Positions 7,858 to 15,267 of a DNA stretch of 35,651 nt are shown piece by piece. The notes under the pieces are model-generated. The model was not told the DNA's origin, ran no database searches, and saw only the letters and a program-made list of their open reading frames with translations. The translations under genes and the position numbers were made by a program. The number at the start of each line of letters is the position of its first letter. Position 1 is the stretch's first letter. Source of the DNA: Lentisphaeria bacterium (GTDB lineage Bacteria; Verrucomicrobiota; Lentisphaeria; Victivallales; UBA1829); assembly GCA_017455665.1 (NCBI GenBank), contig JAFSZN010000166.1:1-35651 (forward strand), written 5' to 3'.

Positions 7858-9183
7858 TTGTTCCTGCATATTGTTCTCCTGGCTGCCCTGATCCTCTGCA
7901 ACGCTTTTTTTTCGGCTGCCGAGGCCGCTCTGATCTCCCTGAAACCCGTCACGCTGGACCAGCTTTCGAAAGAAGGCAAACGCGGCCGGATCCTCGGCTC
8001 TCTTGCCTCCGACACGAGCCGTTTTCTGGCGACGGTCCAGATCGGCGTGACGTTCGCCGGATTCCTCGCCAGCGCATTCGCCGCCGACACGTTCTCCGAC
8101 CCCGTGGCGCACTGGATCTACCATGATCTCGGCTTCACCGCCGTGTCCGAGGCGGCGATCGACCATATATCCGTCGTCGTCATTACCCTGCTCCTGTCCT
8201 ATTTCTCGCTGGTCTTCGGCGAACTCGTGCCGAAGCAGATCGCACTCCGCTACACGTCGTTCGTCGCGCTGAACTCGGCGATCCCGATCCAGTGGCTCGC
8301 GCGGGTCGCCTCGCCGCTGGTGTGGCTGCTGAACACCTCGGTCAAACTCGTCATGCTGCCGTTCGGTTCCGCGGAAAACACCGACAAGGTCACGGAGGAG
8401 GAGCTCCGTTCGCTCATCAACATGGGCGAGAAGGACGGCCTGATCGACGCCGACGAACGCCGCATCATCCAGAACGTCTTCGAGCTGGACGACATCACCT
8501 GCGGCGAGATCATGACGCGGCGCGGGGCAGTCTGCGCCATCGAGGCAGGAGCGCCGCCGGAGGAGATCGAACGTCTCCTGACCGAGAAAGGGTTCTCCGC
8601 GTTTCCCGTGTACCGGGGCACCATCGACCGGGTCATCGGCGTCCTTTATGCATCGGACTATTACCGGATCAAGCTCAAAACCGGACAGTCCCCCCTGCCG
8701 GTCGCGACTATGCGGAAACCTCATTTCGTGCCGGAGGGCGCGAGTGTCCAGCAAGTGCTGCACGACATGCAGCGGGAACAGTTCGAGATCGCGGTCGTGC
8801 TGGACGAGTTCGGCGGCACGGCGGGCGTGGTCACGCGCGACGACCTGCTGGAGGAACTTGTCGGATCGCTCCATCCGCGGAAGCCGGAGGAATCGCTGAT
8901 CCGCGTGTCCGAGACCACCTGGGAGTCCGGCGGACTCGTTCGCGTCGCCGAGGTCGAACGCGAACTGAACACAAAACTGCCGGAGGACGAACGCCCGGAC
9001 ACCGTTGCCGGACTGCTCATGGCTGCGCTGGACGACATCCCGAAACCCGGCGATGTCGCGGAGATCGGCGGACTGCGTTTCACCGTGCAGGCCCTTGAAG
9101 GACGCCGCATCACCCGTGTCCGCATCGAAACGCCGAAGCCGAACCCGGAAGAAGCCCGGCACACCGTCTCCGATGCGGTCTGA
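7858..9183 (+). CDS. CNNM/CBS-domain membrane protein of the CorC/HlyC family
   Basis: This is a 441-residue inner-membrane protein. Residues 1 to about 190 are a CNNM (DUF21) domain with several membrane segments, beginning FLHIVLLAALILCNAFFSAA with the family's N-A-F-F-x-A-A-E-x-A pattern. About residues 205-335 form a CBS pair (EIMTRRGAVCAI; FPVYRGTIDRVIGVLY; VLDEFGGTAGVVTRDDLLEE). The remainder is the CorC/HlyC C-terminal domain (VAGLLMAALDDIPKPGD). The family is linked to divalent cation (Mg2+/Co2+) efflux or homeostasis, so a transport-related role is likely but the ion is unknown. The start is a TTG at 7858-7860, because no ATG gives the correct N-terminus; the Shine-Dalgarno sequence is weak. 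Confidence 0.9.
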   Translation: MFLHIVLLAALILCNAFFSAAEAALISLKPVTLDQLSKEGKRGRILGSLASDTSRFLATVQIGVTFAGFLASAFAADTFSDPVAHWIYHDLGFTAVSEAAIDHISVVVITLLLSYFSLVFGELVPKQIALRYTSFVALNSAIPIQWLARVASPLVWLLNTSVKLVMLPFGSAENTDKVTEEELRSLINMGEKDGLIDADERRIIQNVFELDDITCGEIMTRRGAVCAIEAGAPPEEIERLLTEKGFSAFPVYRGTIDRVIGVLYASDYYRIKLKTGQSPLPVATMRKPHFVPEGASVQQVLHDMQREQFEIAVVLDEFGGTAGVVTRDDLLEELVGSLHPRKPEESLIRVSETTWESGGLVRVAEVERELNTKLPEDERPDTVAGLLMAALDDIPKPGDVAEIGGLRFTVQALEGRRITRVRIETPKPNPEEARHTVSDAV

Positions 9184-9263
9184 ACAAATCGCTTCGTTCA
9201 GGGGAACGGCAGCCGTCGTTTTAGTTTTTTACGGTTTTTTTCGCCAAAAATAAGAAAAAAGAC

Positions 9264-9291
9264 TTGTCTTTCCGCGATAGCGTGATATATT
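9264..9291 (+). promoter_or_regulatory. Predicted promoter of the T-I-x-L-K repeat protein gene
   Basis: TTGTCT (9264-9269), 16 bases, TATATT (9286-9291). An A-rich tract (9246-9260) lies directly upstream, like an UP element. The leader is about 40 nt and ends in GAGGAAA before the ATG. Confidence 0.65.
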
Positions 9292-9338
9292 TCCCTTTAT
9301 GATTTATGTAGTTCTGAACCAATTTTGAGGAAACAGCC

Positions 9339-10340
9339 ATGGCAGATCCGACTTCCGATACCCCGGTTGCCCCGAATACCCCTGAGGATATTCGTCCGCA
9401 CGCCACGATCAAGCTCAAACCGATGACTCCGCCCGCGCCCGCCGCCGATGTGTCCGCGACACCCGCGCCGCCCGCTGCCGATACGGTCGCTCCCGCGGAA
9501 TCCGCCTCCCATATCGCGCCGCCTGCCGCGACCGTCCCCGGCATCAAGCAGACCATTCGCCTTCGTCCCCCGACCGCCGTTCCAGTCGGCTCCACGGCGC
9601 CTGCGCCCGAAGTGAAGCCCGCGATCAAGATCGTTCCGAAGACTGCGGAAACGCCGGCCGGCATCCCGACCGCCAAGCCGATGGAATCCGCCCCGGCTGC
9701 CTCTCCCACTCCGACGATCCAGCTGAAGAAGCCGGAATCTTCGACGCCGACTGTCCAGCTGAAGAAGCCGGACCCCTCCTCGGCCCCGACGATCAAACTG
9801 AATAAACCGGAGTCCGCTCCCCCGACGATCCAGCTGAAGAAGCCGGAATCCTCGACGCCGACTGTCCAGCTGAAGAAGCCGGAACCGGAATCCTCCGCCG
9901 CGCCCGCCAAGAAGGTCGGCGAATCCACGATCCCGCCGGAACGCAAGCTCACGCTGAAGCTGAAAAGCCAGCCGTCCCAGCAGAAGGAGCTTCCGAAGAA
10001 CCTCATCCCGGGGTTGAACATCCCGAATATGCCGCCTCAGGCTCAAAAGACGGAAGACCAGAAGCCCGAGGAACAGCCCCCGGTCGCCGCTCCGGTCGAG
10101 ACCCCGACCCCCGTGCCGGAAGCCGTGCCGGAGGACAAAAAGAAAAAAGGCAAGCTGCCGAAGGTGAAAAGGCAGAAGGATCCGCTCACGTCCGCCGACG
10201 AACCGAACTGGTTCTTCCTCACGCTTTCCATCCTCACGCTCATCTGCGTCTGCTTCATCGCCTATCTGCTCTTCGCGCAGTACATGAACATGTACCAGGG
10301 ACAGCAGATCCCGATCCCGCAGTTCCTCATGCCGAAATGA
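9339..10340 (+). CDS. Pro/Ala-rich membrane-anchored protein with repeated T-I-x-L-K-x-P motifs, function unknown
   Basis: I do not recognise this 333-residue protein. Residues 1 to about 285 are low-complexity and rich in Pro, Ala, Lys and Thr, and are probably disordered. A short motif recurs: TIKLKP (23), TIRLRP (72), AIKIVP (95), TIQLKKP (126), TVQLKKP (138), TIKLNKP (151), TIQLKKP (163), TVQLKKP (175), TLKLKS (205). After a basic stretch (KKKKGKLPKVKRQK) one hydrophobic helix follows at about 291-312 and then a 20-residue tail. The basic stretch before the helix suggests that the long repeat region is cytoplasmic and the short tail outside (inference). It has its own promoter, a good GAGGA ribosome-binding site and a strong terminator, so it is probably expressed as a single gene. 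Confidence 0.85.
   Translation: MADPTSDTPVAPNTPEDIRPHATIKLKPMTPPAPAADVSATPAPPAADTVAPAESASHIAPPAATVPGIKQTIRLRPPTAVPVGSTAPAPEVKPAIKIVPKTAETPAGIPTAKPMESAPAASPTPTIQLKKPESSTPTVQLKKPDPSSAPTIKLNKPESAPPTIQLKKPESSTPTVQLKKPEPESSAAPAKKVGESTIPPERKLTLKLKSQPSQQKELPKNLIPGLNIPNMPPQAQKTEDQKPEEQPPVAAPVETPTPVPEAVPEDKKKKGKLPKVKRQKDPLTSADEPNWFFLTLSILTLICVCFIAYLLFAQYMNMYQGQQIPIPQFLMPK
9711..9883 (+). repeat. Intragenic direct repeat, 62 bp units 111 bp apart
   Basis: The segments 9711-9772 and 9822-9883 are identical except for one base. Each encodes two T-[IV]-Q-L-K-K-P motifs. Such near identity, including at silent positions, indicates a recent in-frame duplication inside the repeat protein gene. Confidence 0.85.
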
Positions 10341-10387
10341 TCGGATTTCGCCCGGACCGACCGGGCGGACACAACACCGTAATCCTG

Positions 10388-10426
10388 CCGCATCCGGAGA
10401 CCGTTTCCGGGTGCGGTTTTTCTTTT
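10388..10426 (+). terminator. Intrinsic terminator after the repeat protein gene
   Basis: CCGCATCCGGA (10388-10398) pairs with TCCGGGTGCGG (10406-10416), eleven pairs including one G-T wobble. It is followed by TTTTTCTTTT. It begins 48 bases after the stop codon. Confidence 0.9.
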
Positions 10427-10530
10427 GCCGCGGATGCCTGGCGGACGCCAAACTTGTACAGCAAATTTGACCACCCTGGAAAAAGTGTGTCGGGAGGCCG
10501 TTTTTCTTTCATCCGGCGGCGTTTTCGCGT

Positions 10531-10559
10531 TTGCTTCGCGCCCGGACGCATGGTATAGT
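10531..10559 (+). promoter_or_regulatory. Predicted promoter of the structured RNA
   Basis: TTGCTT (10531-10536), 17 bases, TATAGT (10554-10559). No convincing reading frame follows. The predicted start near 10566 is about 23 bases before the closing stem of the RNA candidate. Confidence 0.55.
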
Positions 10560-10565
10560 AACTGT

Positions 10566-10787
10566 GTGAGGGGGAGCGATCCTTCTCCGGCATAAGCGGT
10601 CCTGGCCCGGAAATCACGGAATCGGGGGAATCCCGGGACAGGATGAACGATCCGCACGATGCCATGCGTTGGAATCCGCCGTCAAGGGGGCCGGATGACC
10701 GTTTTCGGGGGGAAACGGCTGTCCGGGGACGGCGGGTTACGGGGGGAATGCATGGCGCGGGATCGTTTCTCGCTTATGCCTTTTTTT
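10566..10787 (+). ncRNA. Candidate structured small RNA (about 220 nt), family not recognised
   Basis: This region is non-coding in appearance but strongly self-complementary. A perfect 10-bp closing stem joins GGCATAAGCG (10589-10598) to CGCTTATGCC (10771-10780), followed at once by seven T. Nested inside are a side hairpin TCCTG-G-CCCGG / CCGGG-A-CAGGA (10600-10610 with 10633-10643) and a long rod. The rod has AACGATCC/GGATCGTT (10646-10653 with 10760-10767), GCCATGCGTT/AATGCATGGC (10661-10670 with 10747-10756, one wobble), CCGCCGTC/GACGGCGG (10676-10683 with 10728-10735), CCGGA/TCCGG (10691-10695 with 10722-10726) and CCGTTT/AAACGG (10699-10704 with 10713-10718). A promoter-like sequence lies upstream. 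I do not see the hallmark sequences of RNase P RNA, tmRNA or SRP RNA. The size would also suit 6S RNA, but the side hairpin is unusual. Confidence 0.6.
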
Positions 10788-10805
10788 GTTGGGTCGCTTC
10801 AATTC

Positions 10806-10971
10806 CTTTGTTCCGGCGTCTTTTCGCATCTGAACAAAGTCCGATGGGAAAGATCCTCGGCGGTTGCGTTTTCAGGCAGCCGCCCTCGAATCTTTCCTCA
10901 TCGTCTTTTTGCCCATCTGCTGAAAATCCATCCGGCCCGAATGAATCGAAGCGCCCTTTTCCTTTTTCAGC
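10806..10971 (+). other. Second group of hairpins downstream of the RNA candidate
   Basis: Three further inverted repeats follow. CTTTGTTC (10806-10813) pairs with GAACAAAG (10832-10839). GGAAAGAT (10847-10854) pairs with ATCTTTCC (10890-10897), enclosing GGCGGTTGC (10859-10867) with GCAGCCGCC (10876-10884). GCTGAAAA (10919-10926) pairs with TTTTCAGC (10964-10971). A T7 run follows at 10984-10990. This could be a second RNA, a continuation of the first or a structured leader. From here to the GH2 gene the sequence is AT-rich and I see no gene. Confidence 0.45.
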
Positions 10972-11180
10972 CCGTTGATTCCGTTTTTTTCCCGCGAACG
11001 TTGTTATTAACGTCGAAAACGTGAAAAATGACGTAAACAAACCGTTTTTTATCCTGAAAACAGCGAAAACATGTTTGCAAAACAAACGGGATGGAATAAA
11101 GTAAAGGAGGAACGTGAAAAAACATGGTTTTCGGGCGAGCTTGCGGAAAACGTCCGGAAAAAACAGGAAAGGATACCGGA

Positions 11181-13859
11181 ATGAAGTCATTTCATCGCTA
11201 TTGCGTCGGCGCGGTCCTCTGCGCCGGAATCATGATCCTCGGCGCCGCCCAGGCGGACGCGCAGGCTGTCGTGCCGGGTGCGGCCGTGGCGGGCAAGGGA
11301 AAGCCCCTGCCGAGCGGACGCGTGGTCAGCAACCTCAACGCCGAATGGAAATTCAAGCTCGGCTCGGTCGAGAACGGACAGTCGGTCGACCTGGACGACA
11401 GCCAGTGGGAGCTCGCGCATATCCCGCACTCGTTCAGCCTGCCGTACTTCCTCTCCGAACGCTTCTACACGGGCGACGGCTGGTACCGGAAGAAATTCAA
11501 CGTGTCGAACGTGGATTTCGTGATCCGCGACGGCAGGATCTCCGCGGAGCCGGACAAGGGCTACCGGTATTACCTCGACTTCAAGGGCGTCTTCCAGGTC
11601 GCCGATATCTATGTGAACGGCAAGCTCGCCGGGCACCATGAGGGCGGCTACACCGGATTCGAGGTCGATTTCACGGACCAGATGGTCAACGGCGAAAACC
11701 TCGTGGCGGTGCGCGTGAACAACCTGTGGAACGCGCGCCTCGCGCCGCGCGCCGGCGAGCACACGTTCTCCGGCGGCATCTACCGCGACGTCTCGCTGGT
11801 CGTGAAGCGCGACCTGCACATCACGTGGTACGGCATGGGCATCACCACGCCGAAACTCGAGGACGGCGACACGTCCGTCCGCGTGGTGAACGAGATCCGC
11901 AACCAATCGGACGAGACGCGCACGGTCAACGTGGAGACCAGCATCTACGACCCGGAGGGCAGCCTCGTGGCGAAAGCCTCCAAATCCGGCATCGAGATGA
12001 CGCCGAACGCCCTCATGGAGGTCGAGATCGTCACGCCGCAGGTGAAGGACGCCAAATGGTGGTCGCCCGAGACGCCGAACCTGTACCGCGCGGAGACCGT
12101 CGTGTCCAACGCGAAGACCGGCATGATCTACGACCGCTACTCCGACAATTTCGGGTTCCGCACGGTCAAATGGACCGCCGACCAGGGATTCTTCCTCAAC
12201 GGCAAGAACCGCTATTTCCACGGCGCGAACGTGCATCAGGACCGCGCGGGCTGGGGCGACGCCGTCAGCCATGCCGGATTCGAGCGCGACGTGCGCTACA
12301 TGAAGGAAGCCGGATTCGACTTCATCCGAGGCTGCCACTATCCGCATCATCCGGCGTTCGCGGACGCCTGTGACCGCATCGGCATGATGTTCTGGAGCGA
12401 GAACTGCTTCTGGGGCACCACCGGCATGGGCGGCCCGACGATCTGGGGCGGCGCGAGCGCGTACCCCGTGGAGGAGGCCGACCAGATCCCGTTCGAGGAA
12501 TCCGTGATCCGCAGCCTGCGCGACATGATCCGCATCAACCGAAACCACCCGTCCATCGTGTGCTGGAGCCTCTGCAACGAGGTGTTCTTCTCCGACGGGC
12601 GCGTGATGCCGAAGGTGCGCGATTTCCTGCGCCGCCTCACGAAGATCGCGCATGAGGCGGACCCGACCCGTCTGGCGGCGGTCGGCGGCGCACAGCGCGG
12701 CCAGGTGGACCATTGCAGCGACATCGCGGGATACAACGGCGACGGCGAGTACATCCGCGAGTACCAGAACCCCGGCATTCCGAACGTGGTCAGCGAATAC
12801 GGCGCGGTCGGCTCCGCCATGGAGATTCGGCCCGGCAAGTTCGACGCAGGCTACGAATCCGTCAGCCACATCACCGGAAAGAAGGAATACGACTGGCGCA
12901 GCGGCGAGGTCATCTGGTGCGGCATCGACCACGGCAGCATGGGCGGCCGCTTCGGCTGGATGGGCGTCATGGACTACTTCCGCCTGCCCAAGCGCCGCTG
13001 GTACTACTACCGCGAGGTGTTCGGCGGCGTGAAGCACCCGGAATGGCCCGTCGAGGGCACCCCGGCGAAGGTCGTGCTGACCTCCGACAAGAAATCCATG
13101 TTCGCCGACGGCACAGACGACGTGCAGCTGATCGCGACGATCGTCAATGCCGAGGGGAAGGAACTCAGCAATTCCCCGGAGGTGACGTTCCGCGTGGTCT
13201 CCGGCCCCGGCGAATTCCCCACCGGACGCTCCATCACGTTCAAAAACGACTCCGACATCGCCATTCGCGACGGCAAGTGCTCCATCGACTTCCGTTCCTA
13301 CTACAGCGGCACCACCGTGATTGAGGCGACCTCGCCCGGCCTCGAATCCGGCCGCATCGAGATCGTCTCCACGCGCGGCCCCGGATTCGTCCCCGGCAAA
13401 ACTCCGGTCATCGAGAGCCGTCCGTACGTGAAGTTCACGGGCGAACTCATCGGCACGAAGCCGGTCGACAAGCCGCTGAACATGGCGCTGGACAAGCCCA
13501 CGCTCGCCTCGGAGTCCGTCCCCGGGCACTCCGCCATCTGCGCCGTCGACGGCCGTCCCGAGACGTTCTACCAGGCCGCGTCCGGCGAAAACTGCTTCCT
13601 GACGGTCTCCGCCGAACGCATCATCAAGCCGAAAAACATCCGCATCGTCTTCAACTCCGAGGCGGAATACGCGTTCAAGGTGGAATGTTCCCTGGACCAG
13701 GAATTCTGGACCCCGGTCGGCGACGTCAAGGGGACGTTCAAGGAGAAAGTCGTCCCGATGGACGGCAAGTTCGAAGGGCTGTTCTTCCGCGTTACGTTTG
13801 CTCCGGCGGACGCCGGCAAACCCGGCCCGGCGGTCTCCGAATTCGAGATCATGCTGTAA
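11181..13859 (+). CDS. Secreted glycoside hydrolase family 2 enzyme with C-terminal discoidin-like domain
   Basis: This 892-residue enzyme is predicted to cleave a beta-linked glycan outside the cytoplasm. A signal peptide (MKSFHRYCVGAVLCAGIMIL, cleavage near ADAQ, about residue 28) sets the start at 11181, which GGAAAGGA precedes. The in-frame ATG at 11124 would place 19 charged residues before it. Domains in order: sugar-binding jelly roll (about 45-210, with GWYRKKFNV and GTYTGFEVDF-like GGYTGFEVDF), Ig-like domain (about 215-330) and TIM barrel (about 335-615). The acid/base is E467 in WSLCNE and the nucleophile is E539 in VVSEYGA. An Ig-like domain (about 625-735) and an F5/8-type C / CBM32-like domain (about 764-892) follow. 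The substrate (galactoside, glucuronide or mannoside) cannot be told from the sequence. Confidence 0.92.
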   Translation: MKSFHRYCVGAVLCAGIMILGAAQADAQAVVPGAAVAGKGKPLPSGRVVSNLNAEWKFKLGSVENGQSVDLDDSQWELAHIPHSFSLPYFLSERFYTGDGWYRKKFNVSNVDFVIRDGRISAEPDKGYRYYLDFKGVFQVADIYVNGKLAGHHEGGYTGFEVDFTDQMVNGENLVAVRVNNLWNARLAPRAGEHTFSGGIYRDVSLVVKRDLHITWYGMGITTPKLEDGDTSVRVVNEIRNQSDETRTVNVETSIYDPEGSLVAKASKSGIEMTPNALMEVEIVTPQVKDAKWWSPETPNLYRAETVVSNAKTGMIYDRYSDNFGFRTVKWTADQGFFLNGKNRYFHGANVHQDRAGWGDAVSHAGFERDVRYMKEAGFDFIRGCHYPHHPAFADACDRIGMMFWSENCFWGTTGMGGPTIWGGASAYPVEEADQIPFEESVIRSLRDMIRINRNHPSIVCWSLCNEVFFSDGRVMPKVRDFLRRLTKIAHEADPTRLAAVGGAQRGQVDHCSDIAGYNGDGEYIREYQNPGIPNVVSEYGAVGSAMEIRPGKFDAGYESVSHITGKKEYDWRSGEVIWCGIDHGSMGGRFGWMGVMDYFRLPKRRWYYYREVFGGVKHPEWPVEGTPAKVVLTSDKKSMFADGTDDVQLIATIVNAEGKELSNSPEVTFRVVSGPGEFPTGRSITFKNDSDIAIRDGKCSIDFRSYYSGTTVIEATSPGLESGRIEIVSTRGPGFVPGKTPVIESRPYVKFTGELIGTKPVDKPLNMALDKPTLASESVPGHSAICAVDGRPETFYQAASGENCFLTVSAERIIKPKNIRIVFNSEAEYAFKVECSLDQEFWTPVGDVKGTFKEKVVPMDGKFEGLFFRVTFAPADAGKPGPAVSEFEIML

Positions 13860-13909
13860 GGCGTGCCAGCAGCGGACGTGAACGAAGTGTTCGGCTTGAA
13901 ATAAAAACT

Positions 13910-13948
13910 ATCCCGGCTCTCCGGATTGCTCGGTCAGCCGGGATTTTC
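13910..13948. terminator. Bidirectional intrinsic terminator between convergent genes
   Basis: ATCCCGGCT (13910-13918) pairs with AGCCGGGAT (13936-13944), nine pairs. TTTT follows on the plus strand, and TTTTT is close after the stem on the minus strand. It separates the plus-strand GH2 gene from the minus-strand MFS gene. Confidence 0.85.
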
Positions 13949-13971
13949 ATATCCTTTTTTGAGCCTGACGA

Positions 13972-15249
13972 CTAAATCTCTTTGTAGTAGCGCATGGCGA
14001 GGTAGACAAACAGCGCGGTCAGTAGGAAGAAGACGGAGCCGCCCGCGAAGATGAAACGGATGCCGAGGTTGGCGGCGATGGGACCGCCCGCGACCGGGGC
14101 GAGGCCGAGTCCGAGGCAGCGCATGGCGGACGCCCAGCCGAACATCTGGCCGCGGGAGCGTTCGTCGGTCTTTTTCGCGAGCCAGATCTGCATGGCGGGG
14201 TCGATGCCGCTGCTCATGAAGATCATGGCGAAGCGCAGGATGAAGAGCGCGGCGAGCCCCCAGACGAACGAGATGGAGAACATGAACGCGGCGGTCAGAA
14301 GGGCGGAGATGACCGCCAGACGGCCCGGCGGGTAGTGGTCGGCGAGATACCCGAGCAGGAACCCGGACACGACGCCCGCGAGGCCGCAGAGGCCGGAGAG
14401 CGCGCCGGTGATCTTCGATGCGCCGTCGATGCCGCCGTGCAGGTCCTGCACGAAGAGCGGGACGAAGGACGCGTCGAACGAACGCGAGAACATGACCAGA
14501 CACATGATCAGGAGAATGGGCAGATTCAGCGCGAGCTGGGCGGTCTCGGGACGGAGCGCGCTGAGCATGCCGCGCATCCCGGAGGCTTTTCCGGGCGGCG
14601 GCGTGTAGTATTCGCGCGAGAAACAGAAGACCGCGACGAACGACAGGATGAAGCAGAGGGCGGAGATCGCGAACGCCAGGCGGTATCCGGCAAGCTCGGC
14701 GACGTAGCCGCCCGCGAACGCCCCGGCGATGGTGCCGGAGAACATGGCGCTGTTCAGCGCGCCGAGCGCGAATCCGGTGTGCTCGCGCGGGGTCTGCGTG
14801 GAGATGAGCGCCTGCGAGGCGGACATGGTGCCGCAGAACGCGCCCTGGATGACGCGGAGCATGACCAGCTGAAGCGGGGTCTGCGCCACGCTGATGAGCC
14901 CGACCGCCACCGCGCCGCCGATATAGGAGCGCAGAAGCATTTTGCGGCGTCCGTAGCGGTCGCCGAGCGAACCCCAGACGGGCGAGAAGAACATCATGGT
15001 GAGCGGGCAGGCGGCGCTGAAGGCGGCGACCCAGTAGGCGAGCTCTGCCTTGTCCGTGACGCCCATGTCCTCCTGCATGAGATAGGAGATGAACGGCAGG
15101 CCGAAGGAGAAGCCGATGGCGGAGAGGAACTGCGCGCTCCAGATCACGCAGAGATGGCGTTTCCAGGTCTTCGTGAAATCCGGGGCGTTCCCGCCCGAAA
15201 GCCGGACGGACGCGGGGGCGTCCGCCGATTGTGTTTGGATCCGCGGCAT
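13972..15249 (-). CDS. Major facilitator superfamily transporter
   Basis: This 425-residue integral membrane protein has about twelve hydrophobic segments in two halves. The classical MFS motif A is present in the loop after the second helix (GSLGDRYGRRKM), and a degenerate copy in the second half reads GYLADHYPPGR. The closest style is the drug/sugar efflux or sugar-uptake DHA1-like group with large helices and little soluble sequence. The substrate is unknown. It starts 18 bases after hydF and is the last gene of a minus-strand GH2 - hydF - MFS cluster. The cluster position would suit uptake of sugars released by the beta-galactosidase (inference). No strong Shine-Dalgarno sequence is visible. 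Confidence 0.88.
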   Translation of the reverse strand: MPRIQTQSADAPASVRLSGGNAPDFTKTWKRHLCVIWSAQFLSAIGFSFGLPFISYLMQEDMGVTDKAELAYWVAAFSAACPLTMMFFSPVWGSLGDRYGRRKMLLRSYIGGAVAVGLISVAQTPLQLVMLRVIQGAFCGTMSASQALISTQTPREHTGFALGALNSAMFSGTIAGAFAGGYVAELAGYRLAFAISALCFILSFVAVFCFSREYYTPPPGKASGMRGMLSALRPETAQLALNLPILLIMCLVMFSRSFDASFVPLFVQDLHGGIDGASKITGALSGLCGLAGVVSGFLLGYLADHYPPGRLAVISALLTAAFMFSISFVWGLAALFILRFAMIFMSSGIDPAMQIWLAKKTDERSRGQMFGWASAMRCLGLGLAPVAGGPIAANLGIRFIFAGGSVFFLLTALFVYLAMRYYKEI

Positions 15250-15267
15250 GGTCGCCGTCCGCGCGGA

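Noticed and set aside
9200..9240. Terminator after the CorC/HlyC-type gene
   Set aside because: T-runs are present, but the possible stem (ACGG/CCGT with a three-base loop) is too weak to call.
11114..11180. Alternative starts at GTG 11114 (another frame) and ATG 11124 for the GH2 gene
   Set aside because: The signal peptide starts at 11181 with its own GGAAAGGA. The 11114 frame gives an Arg-rich product, although the AGGAGG at 11105-11110 is striking and might serve a short leader peptide.
10643..11190. Small open frames on both strands in the intergenic region 10341-11180
   Set aside because: None has a ribosome-binding site with a protein-like composition. The plus-strand ones overlap the predicted RNA helices.
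11187..13529. 780-codon minus-strand frame opposite the first GH2 gene
   Set aside because: The GH2 frame has full catalytic motifs and a signal peptide. The opposite frame has none and is compositionally biased.
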